Assembly (NCBI RefSeq): GCF_030160715.1
Contig: NZ_BSOW01000022.1
Span: 1-64,000 of the forward strand
From: Bradyrhizobium iriomotense
GTDB taxonomy: Bacteria; Pseudomonadota; Alphaproteobacteria; Rhizobiales; Xanthobacteraceae
DNA length: 64,000 nucleotides
Reading direction: 5' to 3'
Part shown: positions 7,481 to 16,499 of the stretch, piece after piece
Numbering within the stretch: position 1 is the first letter of the stretch
Layout: every line of letters starts with the position of its first letter
The notes under the pieces: generated by a model
What the model was told of the DNA's origin: nothing
Database searches by the model: none
What the model saw: only the letters and a program-made list of their open reading frames with translations
Position numbers and translations under genes: made by a program

Positions 7481-9310
7481 CTACGACACAAAAACGCTTG
7501 CGCCGCGATCTGCGCAACTGACGCGCCCGCGGAAGAAGCCGAAGAGTTCACGGCCGATCCCGACATGCGCCGTGGAGAGATCGGCTTGCGCGCAGGCTCG
7601 CTCGGCCCACTCGCTCGGGGCGACGAGCACGTCGAGCTGACCGGTGACGGCGTCGAGCCGAACGAGGTCGCCATCGCGAATCCGCGCAATCGCGCCGCCA
7701 TCGGCCGCTTCAGGGGTGACGTGGATGGCCGCGGGAACCTTGCCTGAGGCGCCCGAAAGCCGCCCATCCGTGACAAGCGCGACTCTGTGCCCGCGATCCT
7801 GAAGCACGCCAAGGAGCGGCATCAGCTTGTGCAGCTCCGGCATGCCGTTCGCCTTCGGACCCTGGAAGCGCACCACCGCGACCACATCACCCGCGAGTTC
7901 ACCTGCGGCGAAGGTCTGTTGCAGATCCTCCTGGGAGTGGAAGACGCGAGCCGGCGCTTCGATGACATGGCGTTGCGGTGCGACCGCAGATGTCTTGACG
8001 ACCGCGCGCCCGAGATTGCCGTTCAGAAGCTGAAGGCCGCCGGTTGCCTGGAACGGGTCAGCGACGCCGCGAAGCACGGCAGCATCGCCGCTTGCAGTCG
8101 GTCCGTCGCGCCACGTCAACGTGCCCTCGGCATCGAGCTGCGGCTCTTGCAGGTACGCATCGAGTCCGGCGCCGCAAACGGTCAAGACGTCGCGGTGCAG
8201 GAACCCGGCGGCAAGCAATTCCCGGATCAAGAAGCTCATTCCGCCGGCGGCATGAAAATGATTCACGTCTGCGGAGCCGTTGGGATAGATCCGCGCGATC
8301 AATGGCGTCACCTGCGCGAGGTCGGCGAAATCGTCCCAGGTCAGGATGACGCCGGCCGCCGCAGCCATGGCAACCAGATGCAGCGTCAGATTGGTCGAGC
8401 CGCCCGTGGCGTGCAGCCCCACGATGCCGTTGACGAAAGCGCGCTCGTCGAGCACGCGCCCGATCGCGATGTATTGATTGCCGAGCGAGGTGATGTCCAG
8501 CGCCCGCTCGGTCGCCGCGCAAGTCAGCGCATCGCGCAAAGGCGTGTTCGGGTTCACGAAAGAAGCGCCCGGCAGCTGAAGGCCCATGATCTCCATCAGC
8601 ATCTGGTTGGTGTTGGCCGTCCCATAGAACGTGCACGTCCCCGCGCCGTGATAGGCCTTCGCCTCCGCTTCCAGCAGAGCTTCGCGACCGAGCTTTCCTT
8701 CCGCGTAGGCCTGTCGGATCTTCGCTTTTTCGTTGTTGGCCAGGCCCGAGGTCATCGGCCCCGACGGAATGAAGACCGCAGGCAAATGCCCGAATGAGAG
8801 CGCGCCGATAACGAGACCCGGCACGATCTTGTCGCAAATGCCGAGGAACACCGCGGCGTCGAAGGTCTGATGCGACAACGCGACTGCGGTGGACAGGGCG
8901 ATGACCTCGCGCGAGAACAGCGAGAGCTCCATTCCTGCTTCGCCTTGCGTGATGCCGTCGCACATCGCCGGAACGCCGCCCGCGACCTGGGCCACACCAC
9001 CCGCTGCACGCGCGCTCTGTCGGATGAGTTCAGGGAAACGCTCGTAGGGCTGGTGTGCCGAGAGCATATCGTTGTAGGCCGTGACGATGCCGAGGCTGGG
9101 AACGTGGCCATCCTGCATCCGCTTCTTGTCGTGCCCCCCGCAAGCCGCGAAGGCGTGGGCCTGGTTGGCGCATCCCAGCCGCCGCCGCACCGGCATGCTC
9201 GCCGCGTTCGCAATGCGGTCGAGGTAGCGTGCTCGGCTGTCGTGACTGCGCCGAGCGATGCGATCCGTCACTTCGGCGACCCGCGCATTGACCTTTGCTT
9301 CGATCGTCAT
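7481..9310 (-). CDS. edd: 6-phosphogluconate dehydratase
   Basis: 609 residues, full length for Edd of the IlvD/Edd family. It converts 6-phosphogluconate to 2-keto-3-deoxy-6-phosphogluconate in the Entner-Doudoroff pathway, in the cytoplasm, using a 4Fe-4S cluster. Family signatures: FLGICDKIVPGLVIG with its cluster cysteine, the upstream GIVTAYNDMLSAHQPY and PAMCDGITQG segments, and VTDGRLSGASGKVPA near the C-terminus. ATG 9310 has GGAGG five bases before it. It is last in the operon frcR-frk-zwf-edd, 49 bases after zwf. The partner aldolase gene eda is not in the window. Confidence 0.95.
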   Translation of the reverse strand: MTIEAKVNARVAEVTDRIARRSHDSRARYLDRIANAASMPVRRRLGCANQAHAFAACGGHDKKRMQDGHVPSLGIVTAYNDMLSAHQPYERFPELIRQSARAAGGVAQVAGGVPAMCDGITQGEAGMELSLFSREVIALSTAVALSHQTFDAAVFLGICDKIVPGLVIGALSFGHLPAVFIPSGPMTSGLANNEKAKIRQAYAEGKLGREALLEAEAKAYHGAGTCTFYGTANTNQMLMEIMGLQLPGASFVNPNTPLRDALTCAATERALDITSLGNQYIAIGRVLDERAFVNGIVGLHATGGSTNLTLHLVAMAAAAGVILTWDDFADLAQVTPLIARIYPNGSADVNHFHAAGGMSFLIRELLAAGFLHRDVLTVCGAGLDAYLQEPQLDAEGTLTWRDGPTASGDAAVLRGVADPFQATGGLQLLNGNLGRAVVKTSAVAPQRHVIEAPARVFHSQEDLQQTFAAGELAGDVVAVVRFQGPKANGMPELHKLMPLLGVLQDRGHRVALVTDGRLSGASGKVPAAIHVTPEAADGGAIARIRDGDLVRLDAVTGQLDVLVAPSEWAERACAQADLSTAHVGIGRELFGFFRGRVSCADRGASVFVS

Positions 9311-9359
9311 ACAAGCCTCCTGATTGCGGACTGGTCATCGGCGATAAGCTGCTCCGCGG

Positions 9360-10838
9360 TCACGGGGCGTCCTCCATCCATGTTCGGCTGTCGCGTTCGA
9401 TCAGCGCGATGGCGGCGGAGGGGCCCCAGCTGCCGGCAACATAGGGGCGCGGGATTTCATTCATCTGGCTCCACGCCTGACGGATCGGGTCAATCCAGCG
9501 CCATGCCGCCTCGACTTCATCCCGGCGCATGAACAAGGTCGCGTCTCCGCGGACTACATCCATCAACAACCGTTCGTAAGCGTCCGGCACCGAGACGTCG
9601 AATGCTTCCGCAAAGCTCATGTCGAGGGGGACATATTGCAGCCGCATGCCGCCCGGTCCGGGCTCCTTGATCATGAGCCAGAGCTTGATTCCCTCGTCGG
9701 GCTGCAGGCGGATCACGAGCCGCGTCTGCACAGCCTTTCCCGAATTCGAATTGAAGATCGAATGCGGAACTTTCCTGAAGGTCACGACGATCTCGGAACT
9801 GCGCTGCTGCAACCGCTTTCCGGTGCGCAGGTAGAAGGGAACCCCGGTCCAGCGCCAATTCGCAACGGCCGCCTTGAGCGCAACGAAGGTCTCGGTCGAG
9901 CTTGCGCGATCGGTGATCTCCTCCGCATAACCGGGAACAGCGATGCCGTCGCAGGCGCCGGCGCGGTATTGACCCGGCACGGTCACGAATGCCGCGTTTG
10001 TTTCGTCAATCCGTTCGAGCGATTTCAGGATCTTGAGCTTCTCGTCGCGCACGGCATCGGCTTCGAGCGAATGCGGCGGCTCCATCGCCACCAGACAGAG
10101 CAGCTGCAGAAGATGGTTCTGCACCATGTCGCGCAGGGCGCCGGACTTGTCGTAGTAAGGGCCGCGTTCCTCCACGCCGATGGATTCGGCGACCGTAATT
10201 TGCACATGGTCGATGTGGGCGGCATTCCACAGCGGCTCGAACAGCGCGTTGGCGAACCGCAGCGCCATCAGATTCTGCACCGTCTCCTTGCCGAGATAGT
10301 GATCGATCCGGTAGACGCGCTCCTCCGGAAAAATCATGCCGACGGTTTGATTGAGCCGGATTGCGGACTCGAGATCCTTGCCGATCGGCTTCTCGATAAC
10401 GATGCGGGAATCGCCTTTTGAAAGGCCGTAGCGACCGAGCCTTTCGCAGATCGGGCCGAACAGATGCGGTGCCGTCGCCAGATAATGGACGTGAATGTGT
10501 TCGGCGTAGGCCGACAGGGCGGCTGCGAACTCGGTCCACCCAGTCTCGCCTTCTGCATCGGCAGCCATGTAGGAGATACGGGCCAGGAAGCGGTCGAGTT
10601 CGGGCCCCGTGGTTTCCGATGCCGGCACATACTTTGTGATCGCCGCGTGTACCATGGCGAGGAAATCATCCCGTGACATCGCTGCGCGCGCGACGCCGAT
10701 TATGGTCGCTGCGTCCGGCAGCTGGCCCGCAAAATCGCGACGAAACAGCGCCGGCAACAGCTTGCGGCACGCAAGATCGCCCGTCGCTCCGAAGACGGTC
10801 AGGACGAAGGGAGCCACGGGAATCACGCGGCTGGTCAT
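9360..10838 (-). CDS. zwf: glucose-6-phosphate 1-dehydrogenase
   Basis: 492 residues from ATG 10838, the usual Zwf length. The frame remains open upstream to 11108, but that part overlaps frk and is unnatural, and an AAAGG lies about eight bases before 10838. The dinucleotide motif FGATGDLACRKLLPAL opens the protein. RIDHYLGKETVQNL is the active-site signature with the substrate-binding Lys and catalytic His. It oxidises glucose-6-phosphate to 6-phosphogluconolactone, feeding Edd. Third gene of the frcR operon, 58 bases after frk. The lactonase gene (pgl), often next to zwf, is missing here. Confidence 0.95.
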   Translation of the reverse strand: MTSRVIPVAPFVLTVFGATGDLACRKLLPALFRRDFAGQLPDAATIIGVARAAMSRDDFLAMVHAAITKYVPASETTGPELDRFLARISYMAADAEGETGWTEFAAALSAYAEHIHVHYLATAPHLFGPICERLGRYGLSKGDSRIVIEKPIGKDLESAIRLNQTVGMIFPEERVYRIDHYLGKETVQNLMALRFANALFEPLWNAAHIDHVQITVAESIGVEERGPYYDKSGALRDMVQNHLLQLLCLVAMEPPHSLEADAVRDEKLKILKSLERIDETNAAFVTVPGQYRAGACDGIAVPGYAEEITDRASSTETFVALKAAVANWRWTGVPFYLRTGKRLQQRSSEIVVTFRKVPHSIFNSNSGKAVQTRLVIRLQPDEGIKLWLMIKEPGPGGMRLQYVPLDMSFAEAFDVSVPDAYERLLMDVVRGDATLFMRRDEVEAAWRWIDPIRQAWSQMNEIPRPYVAGSWGPSAAIALIERDSRTWMEDAP

Positions 10839-10896
10839 ACGCGAGCCTTTCTCAATTCGATCCCCTCTGATGTGCCGCGTTGCGTCCGTCACTCTG

Positions 10897-11853
10897 TCAA
10901 GCATGGCATGGCTCCGTACTGGCATCGATGTCGGCGGTGGTCGGCAGGTCGGCACCATCGCGTGAAACCGTGATGGCGGCGGCAGCCGTTGCGTAAGCGA
11001 GCAACTCGCGGATTGCGGGCAGCTCGAGCGCCGCGATGGCCTCGGTATGGAGCCTGCCGGTCTTCGCAAGCTGCGCGAGCAGCGCGGCGTGGAACGTGTC
11101 GCCGGCACCCACGGTGTCGCGCACGACCACGGAACGACCGGGCACCGAGACGCTGCCCGTGGCAGAGAAGGCGGTTGCTCCCTTCGCGCCCTCGGTTATC
11201 ACCACGAGGCGCGCGCCACAGTCGAGCCAGTAGGCGGCCGCATCGGCAATCGAGAGGTGACCGCCCCACGCAACGCGAACATCCTCGTCGCTCGCCTTGA
11301 TCATCGTGGCTGTCCTGTAGAAGCGTTCCGCCGCGACGGCCCAGCTTTTCATATCGCTGACGACGGTCGGACGGACATTCGCATCGACGCTGATGACGCG
11401 GCGTCCATGCTCGCGCTCGGCGAGCGCGGCAAAGGTGGTGCCGACCGGCTCGACAGCCATCGAATAAGAGCCAAAGGCCAGAGCCTCAATATCGTCCGGC
11501 AGCGTGCCGGGCAGGTGGGCAAGCCCGAGCGAACGATCTGCTGCACCCTCGCCATGGAAGGCGTAGTTCGGTTGACCGTCGTCGGTCGTCGCCACGATCG
11601 AAATCGTGGACAGCCGGTCGGTGCGCACGAGAAAGCCGTCATCCACGCCTTCGCGAGCCAGCCTGTCCGCGAGGAACGCGCCGAAATGATCGCGCGAGAT
11701 GCCGCTCAGGAAGGCCGTTCGAACGCCAAGCCGGGCAAGACCAATAGCGACATTGAAGGGTGAGCCACCAGCAACGGCACGGGCCGCCATTTCCGACCGG
11801 CCGGGCGCGCTCACAAACAGATCGATCAGGGCTTCGCCGCAGACAAGAATCAT
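10897..11853 (-). CDS. frk: PfkB-family sugar kinase, probable fructokinase
   Basis: 318 residues. The N-terminus ILVCGEALIDLF and the GGSPFNVAIGLARLG segment (PfkB signature 1 region) form the sugar site. DTVGAGDTFHAALL (signature 2) holds the catalytic Asp and anion hole. Together with the neighbouring fructose-type importer and ROK regulator this points to phosphorylation of fructose to fructose-6-phosphate, as in the frc operons of Sinorhizobium (family knowledge; specificity inferred from context). Second gene of the minus-strand operon, 15 bases after the regulator's stop. Confidence 0.85.
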   Translation of the reverse strand: MILVCGEALIDLFVSAPGRSEMAARAVAGGSPFNVAIGLARLGVRTAFLSGISRDHFGAFLADRLAREGVDDGFLVRTDRLSTISIVATTDDGQPNYAFHGEGAADRSLGLAHLPGTLPDDIEALAFGSYSMAVEPVGTTFAALAEREHGRRVISVDANVRPTVVSDMKSWAVAAERFYRTATMIKASDEDVRVAWGGHLSIADAAAYWLDCGARLVVITEGAKGATAFSATGSVSVPGRSVVVRDTVGAGDTFHAALLAQLAKTGRLHTEAIAALELPAIRELLAYATAAAAITVSRDGADLPTTADIDASTEPCHA

Positions 11854-11868
11854 GATGCGCGACCCTGC

Positions 11869-13110
11869 TCAATCCCTAAACAGCACGTCGTGATCGCGCG
11901 CGAACGCTGCGAGCAGCGGCAAGGCCGCCCCGCCGATCGCGCGTGCATCACGCCCGATCGAGCCTTCCACCACCACAGCGTCGGTGAGGCCCTGCCGGTC
12001 CATGCGGGCCCAATGCTCGTTCGTGCGCGCGACGAGGCGACGGCGCACATCGAGCGGAAAGGCGCCGTCGATGATGACGGCTTCGAAGTCGATCACCGCC
12101 AGCAATGCGGCGATGGCCTGCGCCAGGGCCTCGGCTGCTGCCGTAACCCACGCATCGAGCGGCTCCTCGAAGCTCGACCAGTCCTCGGGCGAGAGCCAGA
12201 TATCGGTGCCAGGTCGACCGGCAGCGATCAGCCGCCGCTCCAGCTGATAGATGGAGGCGGTGCGGATCAGTTGCTGAACGCTTGTCTCTCCGTTGTCCTC
12301 CCGTCGCATGATCGGCATGGAGCCGAGCGCGCCGGCATTGCCGCTACGACCCGGGAAGAGGCTGCCGTTCAGAACGATGCCGCCGCCGATGAAGGCGCCA
12401 ATGTAGAAGTAGGCGAAATCCCGATAGGCCGCGCCGGCCCCGAAGGTGAGTTCGGCCGCACATGCCGAAGTCGCGTCGTTGCAGACGTGCACCGGCCAAG
12501 GGCCGAAGCGGCGCGAGAGTTCAGCGGCGACGTTGAAGTCACGCCACTTGCCGAGCACGCCGGGCGGCGTTTGCAGATCGGCTTCCCAGTTCCACAGCTC
12601 GAATGGCATCGCAACGCCAAGGCCGCTGATCCTGCCGTGCTGGGCTTCGGGCAATTCGGCGAGCAGACTCGGCATCTCGCGCTCCGCAAATGCCATGATG
12701 TCTTCGGGCACCGGGAACGAATAAATCGTGCGGCGTCTGGCGCGGATGCCGGCGGTGAAGTCCATCAACACCAGATCGGAGCTGCGCCGGCCGATCATCA
12801 GACCGAGACCAAACGCGCCGGCCGGGTTGAGCGAGTAGGGGACGGAAGGTTGGCCGATGCGGCCTCGTTGCGGTTCGCCTGCGAGCACCAAGCCATCGGC
12901 TTCCAACCGATTGATGATCACCGTCGTCGTTTGGGTCGAAAGACCAGTCAGGCGCGCGATCTCGACCTTGGCGAGACTGCGGTGGCGCCGGATGAGGGAG
13001 AGGATCAGGCGCTCGTTATAAAGCCGCATGCCCGTCTGGGTGCTGCCGCGGCTCCCGCCCGGCAAGACCACCGACGGGTTAGTTGCTCCGGCGGGTGCTG
13101 TTTCTTCCAT
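11869..13110 (-). CDS. frcR: ROK-family transcriptional repressor, FrcR-like
   Basis: 413 residues from ATG 13110, which has GGAG six bases upstream; an in-frame start at 13149 is less likely. An N-terminal winged helix (VEIARLTGLSTQTTTVIINR, about residues 45-65) precedes a ROK domain with its sugar-kinase-like fold; LFPGRSGNAGALGSMPI is the ROK signature region. The usual ROK zinc motif (CxCGxxGC) is not visible, so sugar sensing may be metal-independent. It heads an operon with frk, zwf and edd and is divergent from frcB. Family knowledge predicts repression of both units, relieved by sugar. The palindrome at 13200-13238 is its likely operator. Confidence 0.88.
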   Translation of the reverse strand: MEETAPAGATNPSVVLPGGSRGSTQTGMRLYNERLILSLIRRHRSLAKVEIARLTGLSTQTTTVIINRLEADGLVLAGEPQRGRIGQPSVPYSLNPAGAFGLGLMIGRRSSDLVLMDFTAGIRARRRTIYSFPVPEDIMAFAEREMPSLLAELPEAQHGRISGLGVAMPFELWNWEADLQTPPGVLGKWRDFNVAAELSRRFGPWPVHVCNDATSACAAELTFGAGAAYRDFAYFYIGAFIGGGIVLNGSLFPGRSGNAGALGSMPIMRREDNGETSVQQLIRTASIYQLERRLIAAGRPGTDIWLSPEDWSSFEEPLDAWVTAAAEALAQAIAALLAVIDFEAVIIDGAFPLDVRRRLVARTNEHWARMDRQGLTDAVVVEGSIGRDARAIGGAALPLLAAFARDHDVLFRD

Positions 13111-13199
13111 CCTCGGCTCCACAAACGCCTTGGGCCATTTTCCCAGCAAGTTCGGTTCCCAGGGCGGTCAATCTCTACAATGAACGCAGTCGAAGGTGA

Positions 13200-13238
13200 G
13201 TGTCAATTAATAAGTCGGAATGATTTATTTATTGACAC
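13200..13238. promoter_or_regulatory. palindromic operator between frcR and frcB
   Basis: Two 14-base arms, GTGTCAATTAATAA at 13200-13213 and TTATTTATTGACAC at 13225-13238, are inverted copies matching at 13 of 14 positions with an 11-base spacer. Each arm contains TTGACA reading outward (minus strand 13206-13201; plus strand 13232-13237). A repressor bound here would cover both divergent -35 boxes. AT-rich inverted repeats are typical ROK operators. Confidence 0.75.
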
Positions 13239-13261
13239 GGCCGTTCATGTCCTCTTAGGAT
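13232..13261 (+). promoter_or_regulatory. sigma-70-type promoter of frcB
   Basis: TTGACA at 13232-13237, an 18-base spacer and TAGGAT at 13256-13261, about 55 bases before the frcB start. The -35 lies inside the right arm of the operator. The -10 is an imperfect match. frcB itself has AGGAGGG five bases before its ATG. Confidence 0.55.
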
Positions 13262-13315
13262 CATCCAACACGCGGGACGAACCGCGCAGGCAACAAATGC
13301 TCCAGGAGGGAATAC

Positions 13316-14335
13316 ATGCGTCAGTCATTCGGACTATTCGCGGCACTTGCGCTGACTTTGGGCGCCACCAGCGCTTTCGCGGCCGACAAGCCGATCGTCG
13401 GGCTCATCACCAAGACCAACACCAATCCGTTCTTCGTGAAGATGAAGGCTGGCGCCGAAGAGGCGGCCAAGGCCAATGATGTCGAGCTGCGGTCCTTCGC
13501 CGGCAAGGTCGACGGCGACAATGAGAGCCAGGTCGCTGCCATTGAGAACCTGATCGCCGCCGGCGCCAAAGGCATCCTGATCACGCCGAACGACTCGCGC
13601 GCCATCGTTCCGGCCGTCGAGAAGGCACGGGCCGCGGGCATTCTGGTCATTGCCCTCGACACGCCGCTAGATCCGGCGAATGCGGCGGATGCGACGTTTG
13701 CCACCGACAATTTCATGGCGGGTCAGTTGATCGGCCAGTGGGCCGCCAAGACGCTGGGCGCCAAGGCGGCGTCGGCGAAGATCGCGCTGCTGGACCTGAA
13801 CGTGAACCAGATCTCGGTCGACGTCGCCCGCGATCAGGGTTTTCTGAAAGGCTTCGGCATTGACCTCGGCAACCCCGCCAAGATCGGCGACGAGAAGGAT
13901 GCGCGCATCGTCGGCCATGACGTGACGCTCGGCAGCGAGGAGGGCGGCCGCAAGGCGATGGAGAATTTGCTGCAGAAGGATCCCGGCATCTCGCTCGTCT
14001 ATACCATCAACGAGCCTGCGGCAGCGGGAGCCTATGAGGCCCTGCGCTCGGTCGGCCGTGACAAGGACGTGCTGATCGTGTCGGTCGACGGCGGTTGCCC
14101 CGGCGTGCGCAACGTGAAGGACGGCGTCATCGGTGCAACCTCCATGCAGTTCCCGCTGCTGATGGCGGCGAAGGGTGTCGAGGCGGTGAAGGCCTTCGCC
14201 TCCGGCGGCGGCAAGCCGAAGGCGTCGCCCGGTCTCGACTTCGTCAACACCGGCGTCGAGCTCGTCACCGACAAGCCGGCCGGCGAGATGCCGTCGATCG
14301 ACAGCGCCGCCGCCTTGAAGAAGTGCTGGGGCTGA
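13316..14335 (+). CDS. frcB: sugar ABC transporter periplasmic binding protein, FrcB-like
   Basis: 339 residues. Signal peptide MRQSFGLFAALALTLGATSA, cleavage probably at FAA-DKP, then a ribose/fructose-type type I periplasmic binding fold: VGLITKTNTNPFFVKMKAGA, DGDNESQVAAIENLIAAG and VIALDTPLDPANAADATFAT. The length and the pairing with a one-permease, one-ATPase system match FrcB of Sinorhizobium, which binds fructose and also ribose and mannose (family knowledge). The start is secured by AGGAGGG. First gene of frcBCA, under the shared operator. Confidence 0.88.
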   Translation: MRQSFGLFAALALTLGATSAFAADKPIVGLITKTNTNPFFVKMKAGAEEAAKANDVELRSFAGKVDGDNESQVAAIENLIAAGAKGILITPNDSRAIVPAVEKARAAGILVIALDTPLDPANAADATFATDNFMAGQLIGQWAAKTLGAKAASAKIALLDLNVNQISVDVARDQGFLKGFGIDLGNPAKIGDEKDARIVGHDVTLGSEEGGRKAMENLLQKDPGISLVYTINEPAAAGAYEALRSVGRDKDVLIVSVDGGCPGVRNVKDGVIGATSMQFPLLMAAKGVEAVKAFASGGGKPKASPGLDFVNTGVELVTDKPAGEMPSIDSAAALKKCWG

Positions 14336-14458
14336 TCGCACCCTTGAATTGTAGCCGCTGGCAAGAACTGGCGCCCGCGATCCGGACGCCAGAAAAAGCC
14401 GGGAACGCTTGCCCGAGATTGGATGGGCAGGTCTCCGCATGCAACGAGGAAAACGGCC

Positions 14459-15541
14459 ATGACCGATATCGGCAGTAGTCGCCCCGCTGCCCAGGCCTTC
14501 GAGCTTGTGCTCGACAAGGGCGAGAGCCGCGTGGCCGAATTCGAGGTCCGTGCGAGATCGCCGCTACAGAAGCTTCAGCACTTCCTGCACGCCAATCCGA
14601 CGGCGGTGCCGGCGATCGTGCTCCTGCTCAGCGTTGCGGCGTTCGGCTTTACCGTCGGCTCGCGCTTTCTGTCGATGTTCAACCTGTCGCTGATCATCCA
14701 GCAGGTCACGATCATCGGCGTAATCGGGGCGGCGCAGACCTTGATCGTGATCACCGCCGGCATCGATCTGTCGGTTGGCGCCATCATGGTGCTGTGTTCC
14801 GTCATCATGGGCAAGCTCGCGGTCACCATGGGACTGCCGGCTCCAATCGCGCTCGTTGCCGGTGTCGCCGCCGGCGCCGGCTGCGGCGTGCTCAACGGCG
14901 CGCTCGTGACCCGGCTCAAGCTGCCGCCCTTCATCGTCACGCTTGGGACATGGTCGATCTTCTTCGCGCTCAATCTTTGGTATTCGGCGTCCGAGACCAT
15001 CCGCTCGCAGGAGGTCGCGAAAATCGCCCCGTTGCTGCAGGCATTGGGAACGCCGGTGAATATCCTTGGCGCCCGCTTCACTTACGGCTCCTTCTTCATG
15101 CTCGGTCTCGTGGCATTGATCTGGTTCGTGCTGAATCGCACGGCCTTCGGGCGCCATCTCTACGCGGTGGGCGATGATCCTGATGCGGCGCGGCTTTCCG
15201 GCATCCGAACCGACCGCATCCTCTTCAGCGTCTATGTGATCGCCGGCGTGATCTGCTCGCTCGGTGCGTGGGCATTGATCGGGCGCATCGGCTCGATCAG
15301 CCCGCAAGCCGGCCAGACGGCCAATCTGGACAGCATCACGGCGGTGGTCGTCGGTGGCGCCAGCCTGTTCGGCGGGCGCGGCTCGATTATCGGCACGCTG
15401 ATCGGCGCCCTCATCGTCGGCGTATTCCGCAACGGGCTCGCGTTGTCCGATGTCGACGTGCTCTGGCAGGAATTCGCCGTCGGCTGGCTGATCATCATCG
15501 CAGTCGCTCTCGATCAATGGATTCGCAAGGTGTCGGCATGA
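14459..15541 (+). CDS. frcC: sugar ABC transporter permease, FrcC-like
   Basis: 360 residues from ATG 14459 (GAGGA about ten bases upstream); a start at 14423 is less likely. A hydrophilic N-terminus is followed by about ten transmembrane segments of the ribose-type permease family (RbsC/AraH/FrcC). LIVITAGIDLSVGAIMVL is the family signature, and RTAFGRHLYAVGDDPDAARL is the cytoplasmic loop that contacts the ATPase. It forms the membrane channel for sugar delivered by FrcB. 123 bases after frcB; its stop overlaps the frcA start (ATGA). Confidence 0.88.
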   Translation: MTDIGSSRPAAQAFELVLDKGESRVAEFEVRARSPLQKLQHFLHANPTAVPAIVLLLSVAAFGFTVGSRFLSMFNLSLIIQQVTIIGVIGAAQTLIVITAGIDLSVGAIMVLCSVIMGKLAVTMGLPAPIALVAGVAAGAGCGVLNGALVTRLKLPPFIVTLGTWSIFFALNLWYSASETIRSQEVAKIAPLLQALGTPVNILGARFTYGSFFMLGLVALIWFVLNRTAFGRHLYAVGDDPDAARLSGIRTDRILFSVYVIAGVICSLGAWALIGRIGSISPQAGQTANLDSITAVVVGGASLFGGRGSIIGTLIGALIVGVFRNGLALSDVDVLWQEFAVGWLIIIAVALDQWIRKVSA

Positions 15542-16335
15542 GCGCAGGACCGAACGTTCCCGGGGCAACACCGCTCCTCCAGGCCCGCGGCTTGAACAAG
15601 CGCTATGGCCGCGTCACGGCGCTCGATCACGCCGACTTCGATCTCTATCAGGGCGAAATCCTGGCCGTGATCGGAGACAATGGCGCCGGAAAGTCATCGC
15701 TGATCCGCGCGCTCTCGGGCGCGCTGGTTCCGGACGCCGGCGAGATCAGGCTGGCCGGCAGCCCAGTCGCGTTCCGCTCGCCGCTCGACGCGCAGGCGGC
15801 CGGCATCGAGACGGTCTATCAGACGCTTGCACTCTCGCCGAGCCTGTCGATCGCCGACAACATGTTTCTCGGCCGCGAGCTGCGCCGGGCGGGTCCGCTC
15901 GGCACGATCTGCCGCATGCTCGATCGCAAGGCCATGCAGCGCATCGCGCGCGAGAAGCTCACCGAGCTTGGTCTCATGACCGTGCAGAGCATCAACCAGC
16001 GCGTCGAGACCTTATCGGGTGGTCAACGCCAGGGCGTGGCGGTGGCAAGGGCCGCGGCCTTCGGCTCGCGCGTCGTCATCATGGACGAGCCGACCGCGGC
16101 GCTCGGGGTCAAGGAATCGCGCCGCGTTCTGGAATTGATCCTGGACGTGCGACGGCGAGGGGTTTCGGTGGTCTTGATCAGCCACAACATGCCGCACGTG
16201 TTCGAGATCGCCGATCGCATCCATATCCACCGGCTCGGTCGGCGGCTCACGGTGATCGACCCCAAGGCCTATACGATGTCGGATGCGGTCGCCTTCATGA
16301 CCGGTGCGCGGGCACCGGTAGAAGTGGCGGCGTGA
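15538..16335 (+). CDS. frcA: sugar ABC transporter ATPase, FrcA-like
   Basis: 265 residues from ATG 15538, overlapping frcC by four bases. Single ABC domain: Walker A GDNGAGKSSLIRAL (about residue 45), signature LSGGQRQGVAVARA, Walker B VVIMDEPTAALG, H-loop VLISHNM. Ribose-type systems commonly have a double ATPase of about 500 residues; a single domain of about 260 residues is the hallmark of FrcA. It powers uptake through FrcC. The upstream open frame in the same register inside frcC is a shadow. Confidence 0.9.
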   Translation: MSAGPNVPGATPLLQARGLNKRYGRVTALDHADFDLYQGEILAVIGDNGAGKSSLIRALSGALVPDAGEIRLAGSPVAFRSPLDAQAAGIETVYQTLALSPSLSIADNMFLGRELRRAGPLGTICRMLDRKAMQRIAREKLTELGLMTVQSINQRVETLSGGQRQGVAVARAAAFGSRVVIMDEPTAALGVKESRRVLELILDVRRRGVSVVLISHNMPHVFEIADRIHIHRLGRRLTVIDPKAYTMSDAVAFMTGARAPVEVAA

Positions 16336-16385
16336 CGGAACTCTGTTGATAAATCGAATACGTCGGTACATCGGTTGCACACCGG

Positions 16386-16407
16386 CCAGGTTGCGATGAC
16401 AACCTGG
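16386..16407 (+). terminator. hairpin downstream of frcA
   Basis: CCAGGTTG at 16386-16393 and CAACCTGG at 16400-16407 form a perfect 8-bp stem with a 6-base loop, 50 bases after the frcA stop. No run of T follows, so it may slow or protect the transcript end rather than act as an intrinsic terminator. Confidence 0.35.
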
Positions 16408-16499
16408 GGTGGTTCGTCAGTGGTGCCGTCGGCCAGCCGCTGGCGTAACCTTGGTTCTCGAACTTCACCAGCGTCCATGAACGCATTCGAGGTCGCAAC

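Noticed and set aside
10839..11108. 90-codon N-terminal extension of zwf
   Set aside because: Overlaps frk, has unnatural composition, and the ATG at 10838 has a ribosome site and gives the family start.
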